The translations under genes were made by a program, and so were the position numbers. 64,000 bases of DNA from Ischnura elegans. Lineage: Eukaryota; Arthropoda; Insecta; Odonata; Coenagrionidae. This document shows positions 45,558-55,500 of this stretch, in pieces. The notes under the pieces were generated by a model. That model saw only the letters and a program-made list of their open reading frames with translations, did no database searches and had not been told where the DNA came from. How positions within the stretch are numbered: position 1 is the stretch's first letter; each line of letters starts with the position of its first letter. The stretch is from assembly GCF_921293095.1 (NCBI RefSeq), contig NC_060259.1, positions 7,254,001 through 7,318,000 on the forward strand. The letters are read 5' to 3'.

Positions 45558-47487
45558 CCGTATAAGCGCGTGTAAGAGGCGCACCTTTTTTCCCAAACAT
45601 TGCAGCCGAAAATGGGGGTGCGCCTTTTACACAAACTTCTTATCTTCCCCCCCTCCCCTTCACCGGTTGCAAGTTCAAGGGGAACTGAGTGGCCTTGGTT
45701 TTCAGCCTGAGTAAGTCATCTGAAACCCTGGGTCAAAATCAAGCGTCAGGCAGGGGAGTTTCTCCCTTACTGACGTATTTTTAAAATGCTCCTGTTTGAA
45801 TTTCTTGCAAGCATCGCGCCGTCACGTCGGTACCCCAGAGGTGAACATTGAAAAGATCGCGCGGGGTGATTCGCTCCGGAGCGTGCGCTAAATTTACTGC
45901 CACGAGTCACTTATATCCCGCGGCATTTATACTGCATATAGTAATCGCTTATCAAACGTATAGAAACGCGTAGTTTTGAAGGACATACCTGATTCGTCAA
46001 CATCTGTCTTGGCGAGCAATTTCCATTACGCTGAGCACCTGATTTTTCAAAAATTATCTTCAGAAGCTTATATGAGGATTTTTGCCACTGAAAATTATAT
46101 TGGTGTCAAAACCTGCGGTTTAAAAAATTCGAACGAGTGTGTTCATTGTTTGAACTAGCGCTGAAGGAGAGGTCGAGGGGAAGGAGCGCGCTCCATATTT
46201 CAAGCTACGAGGCTATGAGCGAAGGAGCAAGGGAAGAACACGTCCGATCTTGCGTGTGACGTCGTTGCCTTTAAAGTGAAGAGGCGAAGGCACAGCAATG
46301 TGATATACGCAGTTTGCGTTGCCTGAAGTTTCCAGTCCGTCTCGTCTTGTTTGAATGCGCTTATGCTACGCTTGTTTCTTCCGAAATTGTGCTGTTAGGA
46401 CTAAGTTGAATATTAGTAGCCTTGTTTTAGCTATAAATCTTTGTGTCAATCAATTAGAGCTCAAAAAACTTAAATGCTGTCAGTTATACGTCGCGTTAGG
46501 TCCAATTCTTTTTATAACCTCGTGCGTGTCATACAATTGCTGAAAGATATCGATATATATTTTCGAGCTCAGAAGGTGACTCACCTAGCTTTTGACCTCC
46601 AGAAACTCGGAGAATTGAACCTGGTAGACCGAAAAAGGTCAGTTGGTGAGTTGGGGTAGGGATGAAACGCGTTTCCATTGATCCCCTGTAACTTGATAAT
46701 TTCCTATTTTCCTATGGAGTCCCGGAAAGGAAAAAAACGGCCCCTTGCACACACACCAAATTTGGACGGCCGGTAAAATATCGGCCGATATTTTACCGGC
46801 GAAGCGATGCTTGCACACACCCCGGATTTTTACCGGTCAAACGATAAGTTGCTATGTTTTTGAGCCGGCGACGGCGATCCACAGTGACAATGGCCGGCAG
46901 CTAACCGGCATTTAGCTGGTGCCGGCGCGTGTTTGGTACGTGAGCAAGCATCAATGCTCTCCCATTGTTCACTATTGGAATGTGGACGGCCGATATTTTA
47001 CCGGCCGTCCAAAATCGGTGTATGTGCAAGGGGCCTTAAATCTACGACGTGGTTATTTTACTAAGGCGCTGAGATTGCCCCGATTGTTGTCCTATCTCTT
47101 GGGAGGGTTCATGCTCTGTGCCTGTCGTGTTTTGCCTTAAAATTTTCCACGGCTGTAATTCTATTGCAATACTCCTGCGAGAGCTTTTAAACGAAATTGT
47201 TCGTGAGTAGGACAAGCAACGTAGAGCGATGACGTATGCGAAGAGAGGATCGGAACTCTTTCTACTCCCTCTTATGCCGCTATTATCGCCGCAGTTATCA
47301 AAATTTCTTCTTTCAAATAGTAATGAAAGAGGAAATTTCGATAACTGTCGATATTCCAGGCATACGTCTGCAACACCGCACGATAGGATAAAAAATACCG
47401 TAAAATTTTTTTTCTTTATAGCTTCCTTCCTCAAAATAGGGGTGCGCCTCTTACACGTGTGCGCCTCTTACACAAGCTTATACGGTA
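45556..47487. mobile_element. TA-flanked TIR element (CCGTATAAGCG...GGTGCGCC) inside Copia-2
   Basis: The element is 45558-47485. The left end is CCGTATAAGCGCGTGTAAGA followed by GGCGCACC. The right end carries the same words inverted, with the module GTGCGCCTCTTACAC duplicated. TA flanks both sides, and the Copia frame (FLNGELKED / YMYMILPEG) resumes outside. pogo/mariner-like by TSD and end style. No transposase recognised. It contains a 297-bp MITE and, at about 46556-46700, a piece related to the hAT family at 10265. Confidence 0.85.
46739..47035. mobile_element. 297-bp MITE GGCCCCTTGCACACACACC
   Basis: Ends GGCCCCTTGCACACACACC and GGTGTATGTGCAAGGGGCC are inverted, and the inversion continues into GGACGGCCGG/CCGGCCGTCC. 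The interior repeats CGGCCGATATTTTACCGGC, also self-complementary. PIF/Harbinger-like in style, but the flanks show no convincing 3-bp duplication. Confidence 0.8.
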
Positions 47488-47662
47488 TCTTCTTTCAACT
47501 CTCCATTTAAAAAGGCGTTCTTTACGTCCAATTGATAGGAATACATATTTTTATGATTAATTACACTTAACAGAGCTCCAAGTGATGACAATCTTGCAAC
47601 AGGTGCATATGTCTCTGTATAATCTATACCTTGTTTTTGTGAACATCCCTTTGCCACTAACC
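47488..47662 (-). pseudogene. Copia-2 reverse transcriptase, middle part
   Basis: On the minus strand: RLVAKGCSQKQGIDYTETYA (from 47662 down), PVARLSSLGALLSVINHKN, then YQLDVKNAFLNGELKED. This is the catalytic N-terminal palm of Copia RT with the first aspartate in QLDVKNAF. It lies between the MITE at 47665 and the TIR element at 45558. Confidence 0.88.
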
Positions 47663-48030
47663 TACAGTCCGGCCGCCGAGAGTTGTCCGATGACAGGCAA
47701 AAGGAGTAGGGGGCAAGGTTGCCAGGTAAGAAAGGGAAACGCCCACTTCACATGTAAACAAAAGGCTTCCCTTAAGAAAGGAACCAGATGGGACGACGAG
47801 CTTGAAGGACAAAATGGCGGAATCCTATGTTTTGGCGATTCGAAGAAAGGGCTTGCTTTGGTGGTTCAGGCTTTTTTCGGTGCTTCATATGCATGTGACA
47901 GTATTGCATGAATAGGCGAGGGTGTGAGGTGCGTTTGGGGGACAGCGATTGGCTGCAAACCGTGCTGGCGCTGGGTTCTCCGCCCCTCCTTTTGAACTGT
48001 CATCGGACAACTCTCGCCGGCTGGACTGTA
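47663..48030. mobile_element. 364-bp TA-flanked MITE inside Copia-2
   Basis: The element is 47665-48028. Ends CAGTCCGGCCGCCGAGAGTT continuing GTCCGATGACAG, and the inverted counterpart at the other end with one extra change. TA on both sides. Tigger/pogo-like ends (CAGT...). The Copia frame YKA / RLVAKG is restored across it. An internal plus-strand frame is not a real gene. Confidence 0.88.
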
Positions 48031-50105
48031 GCTTTATATCTAATTATTTCTCCATTACCATCTCTTTCTAGAGCAAAAACCCACTTGCATTTAATCGGTT
48101 TTCTATCTGGTGGACATTGAACTCATTCCCAAGTTTTAGTTTTCTGAAGTGCATTCATTTCCTCCTGAACAGCCCTCATCCATTCCTTTGTATCACTCCT
48201 GCCTTCAATCTCATCAAACGTTTCAGGAACACTCTCAGAAAAAGCTATTGCATTTAAAACTAAATTAGAATTTCCTTCAATCGCGTGAGTTAGAGGTTTA
48301 GTGTTTTCATCAGTAAGAAAATGAGTCAACAAGCAGTGATCTATTTTACCTTGATCCTCTCTCTGAATCAAGTCATTATAAGCTAATGTCACATAACCTC
48401 TAAGAAAAGTAGGTCTTTTTACTACTCTTGTGCTCCTCCTCAATCCTTGATCTTCTTCCACATTTTCAGTTTCACTACCGCTATCTTCTACATTTTCATT
48501 CTTACTCTCACTCCAGAGTTCTACATAATTTTCCCCATCAAATTTAGTCTTATTTTCATTAAATATAACATCACTGATATGTCCAAGTCTCCTGTGCCAT
48601 AAATCATCAGAAATAGTAGCATTATAACACTGACCAGTTAGATTCAACTCTAATTTATACAGACTACCATCCCATGTACCAACCCCTACAACTCTATTGT
48701 GTTTCTTATTAATTATTGTAAATTCACCATCATCAATGAACATTTTATTACCTTTGTCTTCAAGTTTAGAAATAGAAAGCAAATTACACTCCAATTGGTC
48801 AACCATCAAAACATCTAAGAAATTAATATTTATAATCTTACCATTTACTAGTGTGGAAGCATGAATATCACATATCTTTTCAGCAATTATAAAATCTCTG
48901 GTTATAGCAATGAGTATTTTTACTGGTTTTTCAAGAATTCTAATATTATTAGCTAGGGTATCAGTTCTCACCAAATGTTCAGACGCACCAGAGTCCATAA
49001 CCCAGTAATCTTTGGATGCATTCTCCGTATCAGCTTTACCCTCAATATCGCATGCTTCAACTTCAGTTACAAAATTATAAGTTACTTCTTCAGTATTTAG
49101 TTCATTAGTTAGGTTATTTGAATTGGTATTAACTCTCATATTTGTAAGATGAGCTTGATGACTACCTCTATTATTATTATTCATACCACCTCGGCCACGA
49201 TAGCTGTTTGAATTCCGATCCTGATGGCCACCGCTGCACTGCTGATGCTGATTCTCACGGCCTCTCCGAAAGGTACCGCATCCCTCACGTCCACTGCGTC
49301 CTTAATGTTGTTGATAGGCACCACCTCCTGGTCGGAAGCAGTCAGCAATCTTGTGTCCAACAATTCCACAATTATTGCATGGGAATCGGAAAATTGGCTT
49401 TGGTGAAGTCATACCTCCTCTTCCTCTGAAACCAGCAAACGCCGTTGGCTGGAAATTCACATTGCTCAGGCTCTTCTTTCTGTCATGGCCTTGCTCATAT
49501 TCTTCTATTTGCTGTCTCACTATTTCCATATTTAAATCTTGAGTTGCAGCAACAGTTCGTAATGAAGTTACTACACTGTCATATTCACTTGGCATAGTAA
49601 TGAGAAAATGGATAATCCGTTGCCTTAGATCATACTTAGTTCCCGCTTGGTAAAGTTCACGAACAGTCTTATCGAATTCTGTGCAAAATTTCTCAAACGT
49701 GTTTTGGTTAGGCAAATATCTTAGATTTTGAAATTTCTTGGTGAGACCAATTACACTCGCCATGGACCTTTTCTCTTATCTATTTTTCAGTGCAATCCAC
49801 ATTTCGTGAGCAGTGACAAAACCTTTAACTACTTCCAACAGCTCCATTTTGATTCTTTCAGCGATATATCTCTTCGTTCTCTTATTATCTCTCTCATATT
49901 CTTCCAATTTCACTTCTCTTAATTTCTTCGCTGCTGTGGTTTCACCATCTGGGGCAGCTGCGTGAGGCACTATTATTTCTGAATACGGCTTCTCTATTAT
50001 ATACCTTACGTTCTTTTCGTCCAGTATTAATTCCATTAAGAATTTCCAACAATCGTAATTCTTCCCGTCAAATAGTTGCATCTTAAATCTGTCTTCTTCT
50101 TCCAT
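48031..50105 (-). pseudogene. Copia-2 gag, protease, pre-integrase and start of RT
   Basis: One minus-strand frame from 50105 with only stops breaking it (near 49776, 49302 and 48123). Gag: MQLFDGKNYDCWKFLMELIL and the UBN2-type body, LRQRIIHFLITMPSEYDSVV, then zinc knuckle CNNCGIVGHKIADC (about 49370). Protease: YWVMDSGASEHLVR (about 48990). Pre-integrase: DDLWHRRLGHIS (about 48600). It then passes straight to DVIFNENKTKFDGENYVELW, so the integrase catalytic core has been deleted in frame near 48575. RT starts SDTKEWMRAVQEEMNALQ and CPPDRKPIKCKWVFALERD. Confidence 0.9.
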
Positions 50106-50226
50106 TTTTAAGGTCTCCAGTCAAACCGAATAATCTATGTTCACTATCTTCAATATTCCATAAAACACACGAGACACCGCGGCCAGGCACTGAGTTTAGC
50201 AGATCCACATAAAACTTTTCTTCTTT

Positions 50227-50251
50227 TATATCGTGACTGGGCCCGTAACCA
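50227..50251 (-). other. Copia-2 primer binding site (tRNA-iMet anticodon arm type)
   Basis: Just inside the 5' LTR the minus strand reads TGGTTACGGGCCCAGTCACG. The plus strand CTGGGCCCGTAACCAG closely matches the anticodon stem-loop of initiator tRNA-Met (known sequence CTGGGCCCATAACCCAG). Drosophila copia primes from an internally cleaved initiator tRNA at this arm, so the same unusual priming is inferred. Confidence 0.75.
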
Positions 50252-50253
50252 GT

Positions 50254-50403
50254 TGTATTTCGTTAATATTCTTATTATTTGATATTTAAGAAGACATACA
50301 GATACAACCATTACAAGAACTTAATCAACAACAACAACAATTTTACACCGTAACATGGCAACCCATAAACATCAAACACATGAGAAATTGCATCACTCTA
50401 ACA
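50254..50403 (-). mobile_element. Copia-2 5' LTR
   Basis: 150 bp; plus-strand ends TGTATTTCG and CTCTAACA. About 96 percent identical by eye to the copy at 42413. Confidence 0.9.
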
Positions 50404-51264
50404 GTTCATGCTATTATTCTATATTGGATGCAAGTTCAGGATTTTATATAATACAGTTGGATGAGAAAAGTTCCGAACTCTGCAAATTTGCTACTCCTTT
50501 TGGGAGATACAGATTTTTGAGGTTAGCAATGGGACTAACTTGTGCTCCTGAATTATTTAGTCGAGTGATAACACAATTATTTGAAGGAATGGAAGGAGTA
50601 GAATGTCATATAGATGATAGACTTGTGTGGGGAAAATCTAAGCAAGAGCTTGATACGCGACCGAGGAATTTTTTTGCAAGAAGCCAGACAAAATGGGATG
50701 AAATTCAATTTGGACAAATGTTCATTTGGTGTGAAAGAAATCAAGTTTTTAGGACACAGGATGTCACATGAAGAAATTAGTCCTGATGAGAATAAAGTTA
50801 AACGCATTCAAAAAAATGCAAAAACCTCAGAATAAAAAAGAGTTATAGAGATTTCTAGGCATAACAAATTATTTGTCTAAATTCATTGCTAATTACTCTG
50901 AATTAACTTCGTCACTAAGAGATCTCTTAAAGGTTAACTCCTTATGGATCTGGGATTCAATTCATGATGTAGCTTTTCAAAAGCTTAAAGATAAAATAAG
51001 TGAAGCTCCTGTTCTTATTTGTCTAATATTTTGGCATTAACAAACCAATTGTCTTGTCAGTGGACAGCTCAGCTTATGGAGTGGGTGCAGTGTTACTGCA
51101 AGATGGAAGGCCAGTAGCATATGCATCCAAGTCATTAACTGAGGCACAATGTAACTATGCAGTTATCGAGAAAGAAATGTATGCCATAGTATTTGCATGT
51201 TGTCGATTCAGACAGTACATTTATGGAAAGAGGGTTATAGTGGAATCAGACCACCAACCTCTAG
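50404..51264 (+). pseudogene. Gypsy-1 reverse transcriptase C-terminus and RNase H start
   Basis: Resumes SCYYSILDASSGFYIIQLDE, then FATPFGRYRFLRLAMGLTCA and the catalytic box as CHIDDRLVWG (about 50610, aspartates kept). A frameshift follows to NGMKFNLDKCSFGVKEIKFL and GHRMSHEEISPDE, then a thumb/connection with FLGITNYLSKFIANYSEL. RNase H begins VLSVDSSAYGVGAVLLQDGR, AYASKSLTEAQCNYAVIEKE, and ends at VESDHQPL where the CTAG-flanked element enters. Several frameshifts and stops; inactive. Confidence 0.9.
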
Positions 51265-53396
51265 GGGTCTATTCTCTAACTCGAAGCGCGGTAGCTTTCT
51301 GGTGGAAAGATGCTTAATTAAGCTACTTGCTACCACTTGTATTCTCTAACGCTGAAGCTCCGGCGAAGGAGCTAGCAGAAGCTACCGGTAGCTTATTAGG
51401 CTCCTACCCTTATTCTCTATGGGCTGTGAAGCTACTTCCGTAGCTTCAAACTAGCTACCACGGTAGCTTCGCGAAGCGCGCCCTCGGGACCCCGCGCTTC
51501 AGCTAGCTACCATCAAAATATATAGGGAATTCATACGAACCGCCGTAAACCAAGTAGCGCATGTCGCTTATTTTTTGTTCTATCCCATCAGTATCTTTCT
51601 TGGCACGGCTAGAGATTGAGTGGTAAACAAGGAAAGTGTTGACTATTTTTGTTGTTTTGCGTAATTATTTTCTTTAATGAGGTCGGGAATGCTGCGTAAA
51701 TTATTTGAAGCCTTCAATTATTGTATTCTTAACAAAGTAGTGGGCATGAGTGACAAATTTCGTGACCAAACATATATGTTTCGGAGTGAACTATCGATCG
51801 CGTTAACGAGTTGATTTCATTATTTGGAGAAGAAAAATGTTGCTTTCAATCATTTTATTTCAAGTGAAATCTTATTTTGCATGAAGTCATTACTAGTGAG
51901 AAGAAAAACCCCGAAAACAGTGATTATTATAGATGCTGCGAGAGACTGTGTTGTAGTGACAGTACAAATTGATGCTTTGAAATCATTACCAATGCCAATG
52001 TATCCACTGCACAGAGATGGATGTCTTATTTTTGCAAGTGTTTATACACTTATGATTAACTTTACCGTGCATTATCAGCAACGATCTTTAAAGTGATCAA
52101 CGATCTTTTTATTGAAGTGATTGTGTGAAGAGAGTTTAGGGTTACATAGATGCAGACCGTAGAGAGGTGGATATTATTGTGTTATAATGCAATGTAAGGT
52201 GTTTCATGATAGTTATCAATAATTTTTTTGCTATTCCAATGAATAAATGTGTTCATGATATCATTCTGCTTTCATTTGTGTCTTTGGCCGTATATACGAA
52301 TTTAATTTCAGTGCCGGTAGTTAAGTTAGTGTATTTGTTTTGAATTTTGAGAAAGTGTAGCCATGGATATTCCAGAAGCCCACGGAGGAAGTCATCACAA
52401 AAACAATAATATAATATGACTTTAATATTGAGAGAAGGAACTACGTTTAATAGGTTGTTTTTTCATAATGACGGTCAAGTTCTAATGAATCGCCCTTGCT
52501 TGCAATAGTGCAAGGTTGGCGGTTGGCATATAATACTGATTCATAAAACCATTTAAATATTAATTTAGCCGTCGTGAGAATGGCACGACAGTAGAGTTTT
52601 GTGTAAATATCGTTTGAAGCATATTGTGAGCCTAAAATGATTGCTTAGGCCAATCTGAGTGAAATGACGTAACTTTCAAACATAATTTTCTCCACCTTCC
52701 CATTAACTTTGTTGAAGATATTCCCGAAATAATATACTTATCGTATGCACATGTTATTGCGATATTCTCTCGCAGTGCAAGAAGGAACAATCTCTGCACA
52801 GAAACAGTTGGTCATAAAAATTTTTGCATCAATTAACATGCAAAAGCATAAGGAGCGATGAGTGAAAAGTTCTCGGGAATTAGAACGAAAACGTCATAGC
52901 ATTGGTTTAATGTGTTAGTAGTTTACTAAAATTTTCTCTTTATTATATTTACTGGCCTTATTACATGGCCTATATGATTATCAATCGTGACATAAACTGC
53001 TGCATCGATCGAAACTATTGAATTGATATAAAAGCCGCTTAGCCAAATATAATTATTTCTACGTATTTCTATTATTATGAAAGCTAAAGGCACTCAGCAT
53101 TTCGTAATTTACAAAGCACATTAATTTCAACTAGAAGAAAAAGTCAGCCGAGAACGACTACATTATGATTTTCCCGCAGGCAACACAATGTAACGAGCGA
53201 TTTCATTGGTTCTAAAAGTAAAAACTGAGTTCGCACGAAATATTTCTCATACCCCATATCCGGTCTGAGAAAGCTACCAGAAATTCTCGGTATGAATTAG
53301 CTACTCCCAGTTAGGGAATAGGGTTGGTAGCCAATACTGGTAGCTAGTTCGAAGCTACCACGACGGGAGCTTCGAGTTAGAGAATAGACCCCCTAG
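51261..53396. mobile_element. 2.1-kb TIR element with AAGCTAC repeats, CTAG TSD
   Basis: The element is 51265-53392. Ends GGGTCTATTCTCTAACTCGA and its reverse complement; CTAG is present at both flanks (51261 and 53393), and the Gypsy frame HQPL/VSIFKKPL is restored when one copy is removed. Subterminal regions are packed with AAGCTAC/GTAGCTT and CTATTCTCTA words in both orientations. The interior is AT-rich with a short frame at 51824-52096 that matches nothing known. I cannot name the superfamily. Confidence 0.82.
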
Positions 53397-54272
53397 TCTC
53401 CATATTTAAAAAACCTTTAGCATCAGTCCCACCCAGATTACAGAGGATGATGTTAGAAATACTTTGTTATGATTTGGATATTCATTATAAACCGGGATCT
53501 GAAATGCATATTGCTGATGCATTGTCCAGAAGTCCTTTACAAGAAAAATACTCAAGTTTAGATGATCTTAATGAGGAAATGGTTGCTCAAGTGCAGCTAA
53601 ATTTTCATATGTTACCTATTTCTCATAAGAAATTGTTACAATTCCAAACTGAAACTGAAAAGGATGTAGTGCTTAAATCTGTTCAAAAATATATACAAGA
53701 AGGGTGGCTAGGATGTAAAAAGTCACTGGATGTTAAGGTATTACCATTTTGGAATGCGCGATATGATTTGCATACCATAAATGAGTTAATATTTAAAAAT
53801 GAAGCTGTAGTTGTTCCAGAAACACTACGCAAAGAAATGTTAGCAAATGAGGGTCACCTAGGAGTAGAATACTGTAAAAATTGAGAAAGAAATATTTTAC
53901 ATTGGCCTGGGACGAATTCTCAAATTATGGATAAAGTCAAACAGTGCACAGCATGTGCTAGTTTTAGCAATGCTATTAGTAATTTGCCAATGAAACCACA
54001 TGAAGTACCTGATTTTCCTTGGCAAAAACTAGGTGCAGATATTTTTCACTAAGCAGGTAGACATTATCTACTTATTGTTGACTATTACTCCAAGTTCATT
54101 GAAACAGCTTTGTTGACTGATCTGAAAAGCAGTTCTGTCATTGATCATTGTAAATCTATATTTGCACGTCATGGAATTCCACTTGTATTGATTACTGATG
54201 GTGATAAATAGTTTGATTCCTTTGAATTTAAAAATTTTGCAAAACAGTATGAATTTGAACATGTAATGTCTA
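53397..54272 (+). pseudogene. Gypsy-1 RNase H end and integrase, N-terminal part
   Basis: VSIFKKPLASVPPRLQRMML, then DLDIHYKPGSEMHIADALSR closes RNase H (to about 53530). A linker leads to the integrase zinc-binding region (HLGVEYCKN, then after a stop FYWPG and KQCTACASF). Catalytic core: WQKLGADIFH (stop after), YLLIVDYYSKFIE and LITDGDK.FDSFEFKNFAKQ (stop between), reaching EHVMS. The first two catalytic acidic residues are recognisable. Interrupted at 54273 by a SINE. Confidence 0.88.
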
Positions 54273-54465
54273 ATTTAAGTATACCAGGACTAGCCACGGT
54301 GATAACTTTTACGGGAGTCACCCGCAATGCACAATTGTGCGAAAAATCCACAGAGAAAAAAAGCTTAACTGGCTAAAGCACTCGGCCGGAAATCGAGGGA
54401 TCCGGGTTCGAATCCCGGTCAAGGCGAATGATTTTTTTCTCTGTGGATTTTTCATGTAATGTCTA
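54260..54465 (+). mobile_element. tRNA-derived SINE with 13-bp TSD
   Basis: The element is 54273-54452. CATGTAATGTCTA flanks it at 54260-54272 and 54453-54465. The core reads TGGCTAAAGCACTCGG (A-box-like), then a perfect B-box GGTTCGAATCC (near 54404), typical of Pol III tRNA-derived SINEs. The tRNA-like core is enclosed by perfect 22-bp inverted repeats (54341-54362 and 54432-54453) containing AATCCACAGAG/CTCTGTGGATT. A GCACAATTGTGC palindrome lies just upstream. The Gypsy integrase frame resumes after it. Confidence 0.85.
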
Positions 54466-54958
54466 GTCAAAATTACCCTCGTTCAAATGGATTAGCTGAA
54501 AGGTCTGCACAAAACCATTAAAAAATTGTTTAAGAAAGCTCATGTTAGTGGTTCGGATCCTTATTTAGCTTTGTTACATTTAAGAAATACTGTTTGGGAA
54601 AATTGTCCTTCACCTGCTCAACTGTTATTTTCAAGATCTTTGAATACAAATTTAGTGAGCAGTAGACATGTACTTAAACCTAAGGTTGTTACAAATATGA
54701 AAGATGTAATTGACTTTAAGTAACAGAAATCTATGTATTATTACAATAGAAATACCAAAAATTAAAAGGAATTGTCGGTTGGTGATTCTATATGATTTAA
54801 AAAAAAACCTGACTCAAGATGGCTAAGGGGTCGTATTGTTGAGAAAAGTGGTTTTCCAAGATCGTATGTAGGTAATTGCTGATGTACTTGGGAAAACATA
54901 TAGGAGAACCAGGCAACACATAAAAGAGAATAATACATCTCCTCTGAATTATTGGTCT
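54466..54958 (+). pseudogene. Gypsy-1 integrase, C-terminal part
   Basis: QNYPRSNGLAERSAQNH carries the glutamate region of the integrase core (normally NGxAE). After a stop: KKAHVSGSDPYLALLHLRNT, CPSPAQLLFSRSLNTNL, then YYYNRNTKN, VGDSI.FKK and PRSYVGNC, the C-terminal GPY/F-like region. Broken by several stops and a frameshift near 54510. Interrupted at 54958 by Gypsy-2. Confidence 0.87.
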
Positions 54959-55338
54959 TGTAGCAGGAGTCCGTGTAGGCTGCTAACAATGAAGATTCGA
55001 TGGAATGGTTTGGACGATGTTTATTGAATTGTGTACAATTCTACACTGAACTGCCGGCCGAAAGGCCGCAGTATTTATTCAGTTTGCCAACTTCCAGTAT
55101 GTTCTATCTTACTGTTCTTGAACATTAGAGAAACTTCTAGAAGGGAATTCTAGAAGGCCAGAAAAATTAAGTAATAAAACTTTCCGGCACGGAGAATCGA
55201 ACCCGGGCCGCCCGCTTGGGAGGCGACCGCGCTACCGCTGGGCTATCTGGACTGTTGGAAGGAAGCGATGACGGAGCGCGCTTTAACTTGCCTCCGGGCA
55301 AGCGGTGTGGCGGCGAGGCAGGAGGTGCGGCCGCCACA
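54959..55338 (-). mobile_element. Gypsy-2 3' LTR
   Basis: Plus-strand ends TGTAGCAGGAGTCC and GCGGCCGCCACA. Carries the tRNA-like segment at 55183-55252. Confidence 0.92.
55183..55252 (-). other. tRNA-Gly(CCC)-like segment in LTR
   Basis: On the minus strand: GATAGCCCAGCGGTAGCGC (A-box TAGCCCAGCGGT), CGCCTCCCAAGCG (anticodon loop CTCCCAA, anticodon CCC) and GGGTTCGATTCTCC (B-box). The acceptor ends do not pair well, so it is a tRNA-derived segment and not a functional tRNA gene. The same segment is in the other LTR. Confidence 0.75.
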
Positions 55339-55500
55339 CTACTCCCCCCCGGGGAAATACAGCTGGCGTTGTAGCGTACAGGTGAACGAAGAGTCCGACC
55401 CGAGCGCGTCGTTGGAGGGGGGGCGGCAGAGGTGCCCGCGGGCGAAGGCGACGTCCCGGTCGATGGCGCGGAAGATGGTTTTCCGGAGGTCGGTTCAGAA
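55339..55500 (-). pseudogene. Gypsy-2 pol C-terminal tail fused after deletion
   Basis: A minus-strand frame reads a proline/serine-rich stretch (EPTSGKPSSAPSTGTSPSPA), then TTRSGRTLRSPVRYNAS, the C-terminal tail of Gypsy polyproteins (compare TTRSGRVVRRP at the end of Gypsy-1). It follows directly on the RT, in a different frame, with RNase H and integrase absent. Confidence 0.75.

Larger units (their letters stand above)
42413..50403 (-). mobile_element. Copia-2: Ty1/Copia element inserted in Gypsy-1 RT
   Basis: LTRs at 42413-42561 and 50254-50403 (about 150 bp, TG...CA) differ at five positions and one indel by eye. The element reads on the minus strand: gag, protease, pre-integrase, RT, RNase H. 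Three elements have inserted in it (43167-44889, 45558-47485, 47665-48028). The target duplication is not clean: the flanks are AAGT and GTTC, while the restored Gypsy frame reads KLSSCYYSILDA. The integrase catalytic core is missing. Without insertions it is about 4 kb. Confidence 0.92.

Noticed and set aside
47229..47510. Coding frames in the TA-flanked element at 45558-47485
   Set aside because: Plus and minus frames overlap around an imperfect hairpin (about 47293-47346) and show no transposase motif.
54390..54430. Functional tRNA gene at the B-box near 54404
   Set aside because: No pairing acceptor arms, no U33 in the anticodon loop, and the unit lies between TSDs inside an integrase relic, so a SINE is the better reading.
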